DNA of 64,000 nt from Xanthocytophaga flava (GCA_030068525.1 JASJOS010000003.1:186001-250000); one strand, 5' to 3'; counted from the first letter of the stretch, positions 17,339 to 26,295 are shown. The notes: generated by a model not told the origin, from the sequence alone. A program made the numbers and translations.

Positions 17339-18025
17339 ATGCGAACAGTTTTTACAATCTTGCTCATTATTGCTATCAGTTGTATTCAGCTTAATCAGAT
17401 CGGTAACCTGTCTTTAGTGCTCAGCCAGGGAGGAGCAAACTGGACAAATGTGTTTGGCTATGATCTGAGCTTACCAGCTGCTCTCACCTGGGCAATAGGT
17501 ATTGAGCTGGGTGTATTGGTTAGTGTGCTAGCTGGAGCTAAAAAGCAAGCAGCAGTACTAGCCGCTGGTAGCTGTTTAATTAACCTGTTAGCTAATCAGG
17601 TGATTGATTTTAGCTGGAGTCATACGGCAGCTAAAATAGTAGTCTATGCGCTCAGCTCGTATTTACTTTGGTATTTCTGTGAGCTGTTTGCTGAGTACAG
17701 CCAGCAAGAGCAGAAAGCTGAAATAGTTGCTGAAATAAAGCCAGTCAGTATTGAATCAGCTGATTCAGCTAAACAGCCAGATACAAAATCAGCTGAGCAA
17801 AAATCAGCTGAACTTATTGAACCTGCTAATCAGCTGGTAGCTGAAAAAGTAACTAAGCTAATCAGCTCAGCTAAAAAGCAACCAGCAAAAATAAAATCAG
17901 CTCAAGCTGACCAGCTAAGTTGTCAGTATTGTCAGCGAGCAGATTTCAGCAACCAGTCAGCTTTGAATGCTCATGTTGGTAGGTGTAAAAAGAAAATCAT
18001 GAGGGCTCATAATTCAGCTTCATAA
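17339..18025 (+). CDS. membrane protein with C-terminal C2HC zinc-finger-like motif
   Basis: 228 residues. The first 120 contain about four hydrophobic helices; residues 120-190 are a low-complexity Ala/Ser/Gln/Lys linker; residues 193-215 carry a Cys-x2-Cys-x13-His-x3-Cys finger (LSCQYCQ ... ALNAHVGRC). It would hold a nucleic-acid- or protein-binding finger at the inner membrane. The gene contains 27 AGCT tetranucleotides in 687 bp, in all three codon registers. Its end overlaps the end of the convergent ATPase gene by 29 bp. Function unknown. Confidence 0.65.
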   Translation: MRTVFTILLIIAISCIQLNQIGNLSLVLSQGGANWTNVFGYDLSLPAALTWAIGIELGVLVSVLAGAKKQAAVLAAGSCLINLLANQVIDFSWSHTAAKIVVYALSSYLLWYFCELFAEYSQQEQKAEIVAEIKPVSIESADSAKQPDTKSAEQKSAELIEPANQLVAEKVTKLISSAKKQPAKIKSAQADQLSCQYCQRADFSNQSALNAHVGRCKKKIMRAHNSAS

Positions 18026-19721
18026 GAAGTTGTTGTTTTAAGGGTACAAACAGAGTTGGAAAATCCTCAGGTTTGAAATGTTTAAACACTTGTTGTATAT
18101 ATAATTCAGGTGTAGAACAACCTGCTAATTGCTTAATTTGCGTTAATAGTTCTTTTCCTTCAAATAGTTTTAGTATTAGATCAATATCCTGCTTATCAAT
18201 AGCTGAAAGACATTGATTATATTCATTAGTGACCGTTTGCTCCAATTGCTCTAGCTGTTTTTCATAATTATTCAGTAAGATCTTAGTAGAATCATTAAAT
18301 CTTTCAATTATAGCATTAAGATCTAGGCTATTTTCATTAGTACTTTCAATTTCAGGAGAGTCAATAGGTTTGATTTTTTCTATGGTTCGAATTCGGGTGA
18401 TTTTATTTTTCTTATTCTGAATACAACTTACAATATGCTGTAAAATTTTTGTTTCAGATGGTATCTGATTGTCTTGACAACGCACAGTAGCTAATCTATG
18501 AATTATCGAAGGGTGACATAGATAAGACTCTGCTTCATGGTAGTCTAAAATCACACAATTAATATCCTTTCGTATTTTTGCAAGTAATTCGTCTGATTTA
18601 AAATCCCTATCAAAAATACCTGCAATATCAAGATCATTAGTAAGAGCTTTCCATATTCCTTCACCTTTTAATCCATTTTGTACAGAAGTACAGCTTTCCA
18701 TTGGCAGAATAAGCAAATCACTTTTATTTAATAACCATTTGTAGAATTGAACATCAATTGATGTTATTTTTCCCTCAGTAAGTAATACCTTTGAAGACGA
18801 GAGAATGGCAGGGATATTTCCAATTAGCAATCGTAAATCCTCAGAGGGAAAGTCAGTTAATGATTTAATTTCTTGTATTATTCTTGATTTTCGACTTAGT
18901 GCATATGTTCTTTGTATGTTCTGACGCATCATAAAGCTTACATTATGAGTAGCGTATATGTAGATATTATCTGAGTATCTTTTTTCTATGATATCCCACA
19001 ATGAACAAGCAAGGACCGGATTTAAGAAGATTTCAGGCTCATCCACAATAACAATACTCTTCTTGTTTCCCCAATATTCAATATCTGCAATTATGGCCAA
19101 AACTTGTTTTTCACCATCAGATAATTCATTTGGAGAATATCTGCTATTTCCATTTATGCACTTAATTTCTTTTGTCCTAATATCGTATTCAATCTGAATT
19201 TCAGGAAATATATCATTAAAGGCTTTGGCAAGTTTTTCAATAGGTAAATCAAGTTCAAACTTTCTGAGTTTTTCCGGAGGAGTCCTATATCCAGGAGTTC
19301 TTTCTTTATAGAGTTCTGCAACTCTGTCTTGCATTATTTTTTCACTTTCAATAATAATTAATTGTAGTGCTAGAAATAACCTTTGATTTAGACCTTGTAT
19401 GCCGAGTTGATTGTATTGGGAAAGAAGGTTCTTTGTATCTGGGAGAGGAGCTCCCATGGAAGCATCATAATTTAATACTCTTTCACTAATATTGACTACT
19501 CGGCCAGCTTCAAAATAGATAATATTATTATAAGCAGAAGCTGATTCTTGAAGTAAATATTGATGTTCATCCCGTATTCTTTTAAGTAACCTTGACTTTC
19601 CTGATCCATTTGCTCCAATCAATACAGTTACTTTACTCAATTCTATCTCTATAACATCATTTTCTTGTTCAATACGTATAATAATTGGAGGATTTTCCAT
19701 AGGATTTAAGGTTTGAGTCAT
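17997..19721 (-). CDS. AAA ATPase with TOPRIM/DUF4435-like C-terminal domain (OLD/PARIS-like defence candidate)
   Basis: 574 residues. The N-terminal ABC-type ATPase has Walker A GANGSGKS (36-43), signature LSDGEKQ (200-206), Walker B IVIVDEPE (223-230) and the switch histidine in YATHN (256-260). It continues into a TOPRIM-like region: LLTEGK with Glu316, IFDRDF with Asp371/Asp373, then YHEAESYL (394-401), a pattern I associate with DUF4435, the nuclease-like half of PARIS systems. Such proteins sense invaders and cause abortive infection. It is antisense to the phage genes, AT-rich and flanked by a terminator, as expected of a moron. The ATPase is certain; the PARIS-versus-OLD assignment is inference. 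Confidence 0.82.
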   Translation of the reverse strand: MTQTLNPMENPPIIIRIEQENDVIEIELSKVTVLIGANGSGKSRLLKRIRDEHQYLLQESASAYNNIIYFEAGRVVNISERVLNYDASMGAPLPDTKNLLSQYNQLGIQGLNQRLFLALQLIIIESEKIMQDRVAELYKERTPGYRTPPEKLRKFELDLPIEKLAKAFNDIFPEIQIEYDIRTKEIKCINGNSRYSPNELSDGEKQVLAIIADIEYWGNKKSIVIVDEPEIFLNPVLACSLWDIIEKRYSDNIYIYATHNVSFMMRQNIQRTYALSRKSRIIQEIKSLTDFPSEDLRLLIGNIPAILSSSKVLLTEGKITSIDVQFYKWLLNKSDLLILPMESCTSVQNGLKGEGIWKALTNDLDIAGIFDRDFKSDELLAKIRKDINCVILDYHEAESYLCHPSIIHRLATVRCQDNQIPSETKILQHIVSCIQNKKNKITRIRTIEKIKPIDSPEIESTNENSLDLNAIIERFNDSTKILLNNYEKQLEQLEQTVTNEYNQCLSAIDKQDIDLILKLFEGKELLTQIKQLAGCSTPELYIQQVFKHFKPEDFPTLFVPLKQQLLMKLNYEPS

Positions 19722-19896
19722 TTAATTAAACTCTATTATAAAAGGTAAACATTGATATAAAAAGGAGTTATATATTAGGAGTAGGGAAATCAAATAACAA
19801 GCAATTAAACAATGTTTAATATAAAATTGCCATTTTCCCCACACATATAGAAAAGCAATATTATAAAGGATAATAACTCTCTTTAAGTAAGTAACT

Positions 19897-19924
19897 AGCC
19901 CTTACGGATGTACCCGTAAGGGCT
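19897..19924. terminator. bidirectional hairpin before the tail gene units
   Basis: Perfect 11-bp arms AGCCCTTACGG/CCGTAAGGGCT with a 6-nt loop, then a T-run on the plus strand that also forms the upstream element of the next promoter. Confidence 0.8.
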
Positions 19925-19959
19925 GTATTTTTTTTTGCCTGTCTCAAAATCCAACTTTG
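19923..19959 (+). promoter_or_regulatory. late-type promoter module 1
   Basis: CTGTA plus nine T, then CAACTTTG with its TTTG starting 33 nt after the first C. The gene starts at 19982, giving a leader of about 16 nt. Spacing fits the Bacteroidota TTTG-N19-TAnnTTTG consensus if the T-run supplies the upstream box. Confidence 0.65.
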
Positions 19960-19981
19960 TATAAAGCGAAACATATGAGCG

Positions 19982-20560
19982 ATGAAAGAGAATGATGTGA
20001 TAGTATCAATCCGGGTACTACCCTATGTGAAGAAGTACCTTGAAAAGCTGTATCCAGCTGAACAAAAGATTACTCAGAATGATGATTTAGGAAGGCAAAT
20101 AACACTGATGCTGGAAACTACCTATTCTGATGTAAGCGATTCGGTTTATAGGATCGGGACTAGCTCTGTCTTTGATAAAGAAACAGCTGCATTACTGGAG
20201 CAGAACCTTTCTCACAGTAAGTACTCAAAATTCATGAGTCGCTATACTGAACGCTGGACTTTCAAGATTCATAAGTCAAAACAGCGTCATTTTACCGATT
20301 ATACCACTGTTCGGTTCAATAATCTGATTGATGCACAAATGAAACGCAGGTTTTATGATCATGTAGATCTGCTTAGAACCATGCTTTTTTTTAAGCAAGA
20401 GCAGGCAGTCTATCACTTTATGGATAGCTACGGGTTTACCGATCAGGACATCAACTTCAGAACACTGCTAAAAGCTTACCAACGATACGAGCTGGATAAA
20501 CTGGGAGTAGAGAGAAAGAAGGATTTGAAGAAAGAAGGTAAAATACGACAAGCGGCCTAA
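19982..20560 (+). CDS. unknown phage protein at the head of the tail-fibre region
   Basis: 192 basic residues, all-helical, with no recognised domain (starts MKENDVIVSIRVLPYVKKYL; ends GKIRQAA). It has its own promoter module and precedes the virion genes. A role in late gene control is possible from its place and basic character but nothing proves it. Confidence 0.6.
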   Translation: MKENDVIVSIRVLPYVKKYLEKLYPAEQKITQNDDLGRQITLMLETTYSDVSDSVYRIGTSSVFDKETAALLEQNLSHSKYSKFMSRYTERWTFKIHKSKQRHFTDYTTVRFNNLIDAQMKRRFYDHVDLLRTMLFFKQEQAVYHFMDSYGFTDQDINFRTLLKAYQRYELDKLGVERKKDLKKEGKIRQAA

Positions 20561-20679
20561 AAGTAACCGCTGTTTTTTTTGATCAGAAAGTAAGAATTGT
20601 ATTCACAATACATCAATAAAAGACTATGGACTTTGTCTTTTTGCCTTTGAGCAATTTGCAAAGTTTCAGCTGAGCAGCT

Positions 20680-21315
20680 ATGAAAAACATAAATCAGTTA
20701 CCAGGTGACAATTTAGGGGGATTAGAGCAGTTTTTCTATGCAGATGCAGACGAAATCGACTCTATAGCCCCTGCTGTAAACGGAGTAATCACACCTGATA
20801 TTTTAATGAAATCAGGTAAGGTTTTCTATAGTTTTCGTCCAAGTCAGGGCACTTTAGGCTTTAAAGAGCAGCAAAAAGACACCAAAGGTGGAGCTATCTT
20901 CACCTCTGAACTAAAAGGCTATGTTCCCCGCGACTCGCCAGAGCTGCAAAGCGCTTTACTGGATATGTATAATCGTAGGTTAGTAGTTATTTACAGAGAT
21001 AATAACGGACTTTTAAAGCTGGTTGGTGATAAAAACTTCTGGCTCACCTTTGAAGCAGACCTGGATACAGGAACAAACCCCACTAATCGTAACGGAATCA
21101 GCTTTTCTTTCAAAGGAGAAGGCCCAAACCCTGCACCTTTCTACGGTGGAGCTTATACAGTCGACGGATCAGGCACTATCTCCCCTCCCGTTACACCTCC
21201 AGCAAACGGATTTTGTCGGATACTACGAGGGGATGGTGTGCTGTTGGCTACGCTCTTACCTGGTCAGGACGCAATCATAGAATCGGGTTTTTCTTTTGTC
21301 GTCAGAAGCATTTAA
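20680..21315 (+). CDS. putative tail-tube-like virion protein with C-terminal extension
   Basis: 211 residues. The first 150 share a layout with the protein at 29267-29797: GGL-Q--YYA/FYA near the N terminus, a central VVIYRDNNGLLKLVGD (VLAPNPNGYVFQVG in the other) and DTGT-----RNGISFSF (DSGTLSSGRNGWTFEV). After a PVTPP linker, about 45 residues form a small beta domain. It probably is a tail-tube paralogue or tail-tip protein. It is followed 18 bp later by the fibre gene. Confidence 0.55.
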   Translation: MKNINQLPGDNLGGLEQFFYADADEIDSIAPAVNGVITPDILMKSGKVFYSFRPSQGTLGFKEQQKDTKGGAIFTSELKGYVPRDSPELQSALLDMYNRRLVVIYRDNNGLLKLVGDKNFWLTFEADLDTGTNPTNRNGISFSFKGEGPNPAPFYGGAYTVDGSGTISPPVTPPANGFCRILRGDGVLLATLLPGQDAIIESGFSFVVRSI

Positions 21316-21333
21316 TAGCATCATATATAAGAT

Positions 21334-23451
21334 ATGGCACAATATACACCAGTTGATTTTGTAACTAAATGGGCTGACAGGTTTGCAGATAACCTATCAG
21401 CGAATATAAAAGAAGCGGATTTCAGAGAATTCAGCCAGGATATAGCGGATTCTTTCCTCTCTCCTGATGTCCAGGATGCCAGCACTACTCAAAAGGGTGT
21501 GGTCATGATCGCTATCACTCAAGCAGGAAACACAGTTCTCTCAGATGGCAGGGTTATTACAGGAGAAGTACTGAACTTAGTACTGGAGTCTATCCGCGTT
21601 CGTTTGACTCAAAAAGAAAATGCTGGAGTAGCTCAAGCCCTGGTGACAGATCTGATCGGAGGAGCTACCACAGCAGGGAATACACTGAAGAAAATTGAGG
21701 ACAGGATTGCCAATATTCAGCGTATTGATCGCTTTGCTTTAGATATAGAAGATCGGGACATGATGCCTGTTACAGCCGTTCCCCCTCTGTTAGATCAGGA
21801 AAATGTCTATGTAAAAGATGCGACTGCGGATACTACTGTTGAGACTGGACCCAATGGAGAAGCACGTCCAGCTATCTATAAATGGTTAGCTACGCCTCAA
21901 GCTTGGGTAAAAACTTCTGAGCCTGGAACGATTGATTTTGACCTGTCAGCGGGTGCAATCTCATTCGATCCGACAGGTACAGGCCTTACCTCTTTAAAAG
22001 TTCAGGCTGCTATCATTGAACTGAAGAACCTGATTGATTCTATTGAAAGCAGTCTGAACCTGGATAATTATATAGAGAAAACAGGTGAGATTGATGAAAC
22101 TATCTTTGCTGTTGGGGTGCCTGCCTGGTGGACAGGCCTTGTTACAGCTGGAAAAGTCAAGCTAAAGCCTGCAATGGACTTTCTTCAGTCTTCTGTTGCC
22201 TCTCTTCAGACAACAGTTGCATCTATTCAGAGTACTGTTTCCTCTATTCAGGCATCTATAAGCAACTTTTACACAAAGCTTCAGATCGATTCTTTCTTAT
22301 CAAATAAAGCCGATATCATAGGGGGTAAAGTTCCGGAGGCTCAGCTGCCTAACTTTGTCAAGACAGTTAATAACATTGCTCCGGATGCAAATGGGAATGT
22401 GACAGCCTCCGGAGGTGGTCCCGCTGATATCCGAAAGGCTACCTACACACAGATGATTGCTGATAAGCCTTATCAGGATGAACAGAACATCTTTGTTGTG
22501 GATGCGTCAGCTGATCCGACAGTGGATGCAGGTAGTGCCTACTATAAATATGATCTGAATACAGATTCTTTCACAAAGCTGTCTGAAGCTGAAAGCATGG
22601 ATCTGACCTTTACAGGTTTTACTAAAGATGTATCCGGAGAGAATACACTAGACTATACACCCACTACTCCAGCGGATGCAACCGATATCGGTGTAACGCT
22701 CACTAGTGGTAAGACAAAGATCCGAACGATACTGGATGCGATCCTGGCAAATTTAAAAACCAAGTTTACGATTCCAACAGGCACTATAAGCCAGTACATT
22801 ACGGGTAATGGTACACTTTCCACCCTGGCAACAGATGTGAGAAATGTGGTGCTTACAGGTTTGGGATCTGTAAACGGAGCCTTAGCTGCTACAGATTCGA
22901 TTGTATTAGGTTTTAGCAAGGTTGCTTACTTTATTGCCAATATTGCAACAACCATCCGGAATACTGTTGCAACGGGCTTAGATGTGAATCTGACAGGCAC
23001 ACCAGCTGATACAGATACCTTTCTTCAGCTCTTTGGTAAAATAATTTACAAGATCAATAATCACACACAAAGTAAAGATACCCTGACCAGCTCCAGCTCA
23101 GGTACGCTTACCTATGCTTCAAGCATCACAATGGACTTAGCAAATAAGGCAGAATCTGAGGGCTGGATCTTTCCTACAGGCAACTTTACCATTGCTTTTT
23201 CAAACATTCCTGTCTCAACATCAAATAGTTTGGTGTGTTATGTCACCTTGAGAATAGTCAAAAATGTGACAGCTAACCTGGTAATTACTGTTCCAACAAA
23301 CTCTTATCTGAATAATGATGGATTGTTATTTACTAGTAAGCAAATCACATTGACAGGCAATAGTGGGACTCGTAACCAGATTGCACTAAGTATTGTCAAT
23401 AATGGTGGCACAATCGAATATTGGTGGACTGTTGGACCAAAATTTACATAG
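21334..23451 (+). CDS. tail fibre protein
   Basis: 705 residues with the hallmarks of a trimeric fibre: Ala/Ser/Thr-rich beta repeats, a heptad-like stretch with SSVASLQTTVASIQ and STVSSIQASI (about 288-310), and a C-terminal beta domain. Two segments (about 145-200 and 365-425) repeat the same design, with DQENVYVKDATADTTVE in one and DEQNIFVVDASADPTVD in the other, so a domain was duplicated. It should bind the host surface at the tail tip. The next gene starts 4 bp after the stop. Confidence 0.8.
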   Translation: MAQYTPVDFVTKWADRFADNLSANIKEADFREFSQDIADSFLSPDVQDASTTQKGVVMIAITQAGNTVLSDGRVITGEVLNLVLESIRVRLTQKENAGVAQALVTDLIGGATTAGNTLKKIEDRIANIQRIDRFALDIEDRDMMPVTAVPPLLDQENVYVKDATADTTVETGPNGEARPAIYKWLATPQAWVKTSEPGTIDFDLSAGAISFDPTGTGLTSLKVQAAIIELKNLIDSIESSLNLDNYIEKTGEIDETIFAVGVPAWWTGLVTAGKVKLKPAMDFLQSSVASLQTTVASIQSTVSSIQASISNFYTKLQIDSFLSNKADIIGGKVPEAQLPNFVKTVNNIAPDANGNVTASGGGPADIRKATYTQMIADKPYQDEQNIFVVDASADPTVDAGSAYYKYDLNTDSFTKLSEAESMDLTFTGFTKDVSGENTLDYTPTTPADATDIGVTLTSGKTKIRTILDAILANLKTKFTIPTGTISQYITGNGTLSTLATDVRNVVLTGLGSVNGALAATDSIVLGFSKVAYFIANIATTIRNTVATGLDVNLTGTPADTDTFLQLFGKIIYKINNHTQSKDTLTSSSSGTLTYASSITMDLANKAESEGWIFPTGNFTIAFSNIPVSTSNSLVCYVTLRIVKNVTANLVITVPTNSYLNNDGLLFTSKQITLTGNSGTRNQIALSIVNNGGTIEYWWTVGPKFT

Positions 23452-23455
23452 GATT

Positions 23456-24694
23456 ATGAATGGAGTTTTGCAAAATATTTTATTAGCAAGTCTGAATGTG
23501 AGTTTAGACTTTGATATTCAGCCCTGGCTCCAAAGCAGCGCTTACCACTTTACAGGAGGGGGTAGTTACCTATTTCAACAAAGCGCTGCACAAGTTATAA
23601 AATACAGATTTGCCGATGGAACAAGCTATACAAGTACAAGTGTAGCACAGCAAGCCCCCTATGCTATGTTTACGATTGCTTCTTCTGCCAGACAAACGCT
23701 TTCAGTCGATATACCGAATGCTGCTTTGGTGACGGTGTTAAATCTCACAAGCGGTCAGGTTTACTCAATTCCGGAAGAAGTCAGGCGGTTGATAAATGTT
23801 ACTACTTTAATATTGAGTAATAATCTATTGACAACTTTACCAGTTCTATTATTTCAACTCCCCAACCTACAATTAATATCTTTAAATGAACCAAACATTT
23901 CGTCCATACCTGCGATCATATCGCAGCAAACATCATTGCGGTATTTAGATATAGTGGCCTGCCCTAGCTTAACCTCATTGCCGGCCTCGTTATCAGGAGG
24001 AACATTAACAAAAATGCATTTTTCAGGGCTTCCATCAAGTTTTTCAATCCCAAATTTTGCCAATTATACAACTTTGAGGGAATTGCGTTTTGGGTATAGC
24101 ACACTCCAAGCGGCTGTAAATGCTTCGCCGACCACATATGGAAACAATACTTGGAGTTCCCTTGCTACGAGCTTATTTCCCGATGGCAAGCTTACAACCA
24201 ATGTAACGAGTGCTGTTCAACTCACCTCTTTATACATACAAGCACCCAACTATCTAAGGAGTTTAGATAGGATTCAGAACTTAACTAATCTGACAACTCT
24301 GTTAATCATTACTAACTCCTACACTCCAAGTAGCGCAAACGCTTACGATGCTGTTTTGCCTGTGCCTGCTATTCCTACTGCATTTGCCAGTTTAGTTAAT
24401 CTAAAAAATATAAGGTTTTCAGGTATGAATTTGAATCAGCAATCTGTAGTAAACAGTGTGATTGATGGGTTGTATGATATAGTGATTGCTAATGCGAGTA
24501 TGACAGCTGGGGGAAATTCTAATATCTGGAGAAACGTCACATTTGTATTTAATCTGTTGACTGTGGCAGCTTCAGGGACTTATCAGCAGCCATCCGGATA
24601 TGTACAGGGAAGCAGCAATGGAACTCCAGCCAGTCAAAGGGAAAAGGCTTGGATCTTGGCAAATCAATATGGTTGGACAGTCTCTTTAACATAA
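23456..24694 (+). CDS. leucine-rich-repeat virion-associated protein
   Basis: 412 residues from the ATG at 23456, 4 bp after the fibre stop. Residues about 100-340 form leucine-rich repeats (VTVLNLTSG; NVTTLILSNNLLTTLPVLLFQLPNLQ; TSLRYLDIVACPSLTSLPASL given by key parts LILSNN, LISLNE, LRYLDI). The N terminus is a beta-rich head. LRR solenoids bind proteins or glycans, so with its place directly after the fibre it is likely a receptor-binding or fibre-tip protein. GC and codon use are lower than in its neighbours, which suggests recent acquisition. Confidence 0.75.
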   Translation: MNGVLQNILLASLNVSLDFDIQPWLQSSAYHFTGGGSYLFQQSAAQVIKYRFADGTSYTSTSVAQQAPYAMFTIASSARQTLSVDIPNAALVTVLNLTSGQVYSIPEEVRRLINVTTLILSNNLLTTLPVLLFQLPNLQLISLNEPNISSIPAIISQQTSLRYLDIVACPSLTSLPASLSGGTLTKMHFSGLPSSFSIPNFANYTTLRELRFGYSTLQAAVNASPTTYGNNTWSSLATSLFPDGKLTTNVTSAVQLTSLYIQAPNYLRSLDRIQNLTNLTTLLIITNSYTPSSANAYDAVLPVPAIPTAFASLVNLKNIRFSGMNLNQQSVVNSVIDGLYDIVIANASMTAGGNSNIWRNVTFVFNLLTVAASGTYQQPSGYVQGSSNGTPASQREKAWILANQYGWTVSLT

Positions 24695-24721
24695 ATCAGA
24701 TTACTATAAATCGATACATCT

Positions 24722-25243
24722 ATGGAAATAATCATCAAAACTGAAGGCGCTGTAAAAAGCTACTGCATTTACAACGGCCTTTATCATAATAGAAAACAAA
24801 ACTTCATTCATATTTTCTATTCGTTAGCAGACGAGAATCCAGGCTTACCATTTTTAGAGGTTGAGCAAAAGCCGATGTTGATCGACAACGGTACACCTGT
24901 CAATGTAGTTGATTCAACGGGTAATGCTGTCATGATTACTGTTTCAAAGCCTACGGGAGCTTATGCACAGGCTACCGATCAGGTGACAGGAGAGACATAT
25001 ACGGACTATAATCAGCCTCTATATGCTAATGTCCAGGAAGAGTTCAAAATCGGAGAATATGACGCGGTAATCTGGTGGGCTTTCGACAAAAGAAACTCTG
25101 TAAAATTCGCTATCGAATCGCTCATAGAGGAAGGCATGAAGCGGAGAATGGGAATGAGCAATACAGCCTATCAATTTATCATAACTTCTGAGTGGCTTGC
25201 TACTCTTCCAGCTGATCATCCTTTGAAACAATTCCCGCTTTAA
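24722..25243 (+). CDS. unknown virion or tail-associated protein
   Basis: 173 residues, mixed alpha/beta, no membrane segment (MEIIIKTEGAVKSYCIYNG start). It follows the LRR gene by 27 bp in the fibre operon. It may be a fibre assembly or tail-tip protein; no family recognised. Confidence 0.6.
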   Translation: MEIIIKTEGAVKSYCIYNGLYHNRKQNFIHIFYSLADENPGLPFLEVEQKPMLIDNGTPVNVVDSTGNAVMITVSKPTGAYAQATDQVTGETYTDYNQPLYANVQEEFKIGEYDAVIWWAFDKRNSVKFAIESLIEEGMKRRMGMSNTAYQFIITSEWLATLPADHPLKQFPL

Positions 25244-25270
25244 AAACAACTATATAACTGGCATATAACT

Positions 25271-25744
25271 ATGAAAGTAAAGAGTATCATTTTTGTACAC
25301 AACGATTTTGAATGGAAGTCGTTTTTCTCCGCTGTTTTTATCTGGTTTCCGATCAGGCTTGTGACAGGCGCCTACTGGAATCATTGCGCTTTGCTTGTAG
25401 AGCTGGATGGTAAAGACTGGATTGTCGAAGCATTAGGAAAAGGAGTAACTATGACCCCTCGTTCAGTGTGGGAGGTTCGGTCTAAACGCAAAACCGAATT
25501 CATCCTGGTAGATAAGTATCCTGTTTGGCTACTGGATGCAATAGGCAAACGATATGATTATGCCTCTCTGCTTTTCTGGAAAATCCTCAAGTATGTCACT
25601 GGCTCCTGGTATGGGCCTAAATGAGAAAAAGCAAAGAAAGCTGTTTTCTGTTCAGAGCTTTGCGCAATGGTCATGGAATACTCTCATCCCTGGGATATTG
25701 CACCAGGTGAACTATATGAAGAGTTAAATTATAAAAAAGTGTAA
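25271..25744 (+). pseudogene. permuted papain-like (NlpC/P60-type) hydrolase interrupted by in-frame TGA
   Basis: The frame opens at 25271, reads 117 codons with WNHCALLVE (catalytic His region), meets TGA at 25622-25624, and continues in the same frame for 39 more codons to TAA at 25742-25744. The extension contains VFCSELCAM, which matches the catalytic-Cys motif of permuted papain-fold enzymes, and a natural-looking end. The stop thus removes the nucleophile. It could be a recent nonsense mutation, or read through. In phages such proteins act on peptidoglycan or lipids near the tail. Confidence 0.75.
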
Positions 25745-25812
25745 GCACAGAAATTCAGTATAAGTAACAGAAGTACAGCATATTGAACGTTTACTAGTAC
25801 AGACAATGATTT

Positions 25813-25849
25813 GTGTCTTTTGTTATGAGATTGAAAATGTGAAACTTTA
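25813..25849 (+). promoter_or_regulatory. late-type promoter module 2
   Basis: GTGTCTTTTG followed at the invariant 33-nt offset by TTTA within GAAACTTTATG. Here a true TTTG box exists (25819-25822) with 19 nt to the downstream element and no hairpin, so the module works without a terminator. Gene start 25880. Confidence 0.6.
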
Positions 25850-25879
25850 TGCGTAGAATTTGACTAAAACACACCCACA

Positions 25880-26179
25880 ATGTCTGATACTGTGAAGCCT
25901 GAGCAAGAAATTTACAATTTCAACCATCATTACCGCGATACTTTGTGTAGGGCTTTAGGGCTTGCTCAGGTATTAACAATCGGAGCAGATCCGGAAACGA
26001 TTACATTATTAGTGAAGCAGCTGGAGCAACTCGATGAAAAAACCAAGTGGCTCAATGAATATGCCGATAAGCTTGCTAATAGGCTGGCCCAGGTTAGTCA
26101 GTCAGAAGAAGTACTACGCAATGCGTTAGCATCCATCCAGGAGCGCTTAAATCAAGGAATAAAAGAGCAGAATAAATAG
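25880..26179 (+). CDS. small coiled-coil phage protein
   Basis: 99 residues, helical, Gln/Glu/Leu-rich (LVKQLEQLDEKTKWLNEYAD). It has its own promoter and terminator and thus is a one-gene unit just before the capsid genes. Function unknown. Confidence 0.6.
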   Translation: MSDTVKPEQEIYNFNHHYRDTLCRALGLAQVLTIGADPETITLLVKQLEQLDEKTKWLNEYADKLANRLAQVSQSEEVLRNALASIQERLNQGIKEQNK

Positions 26180-26200
26180 TTTAATGAACCCTTTTTGCTG

Positions 26201-26229
26201 AAAAGACAGGCCTTGTAGACCTGTCTTTT
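26201..26229 (+). terminator. intrinsic terminator
   Basis: Perfect 10-bp arms AAAAGACAGG/CCTGTCTTTT with a 9-nt loop and nine T; the T-run is shared with promoter module 3. Confidence 0.85.
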
Positions 26230-26257
26230 TTTTTGGTCTGCTAATCAAAAACCTTTG
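26221..26257 (+). promoter_or_regulatory. late-type promoter module 3 (capsid operon)
   Basis: CTGTC plus nine T, then TTTG of ACCTTTGCAT at offset 33. Upstream of the protease/scaffold gene at 26296. Confidence 0.65.
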
Positions 26258-26295
26258 CATTCTCAATTACAGACAATTGTAAATGCAACGAGTCA

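Noticed and set aside
25622..25624. Selenocysteine at the in-frame TGA
   Set aside because: Nothing in the sequence supports insertion machinery or a dedicated stem-loop, and the residue is not at the nucleophile; a mutation is simpler.
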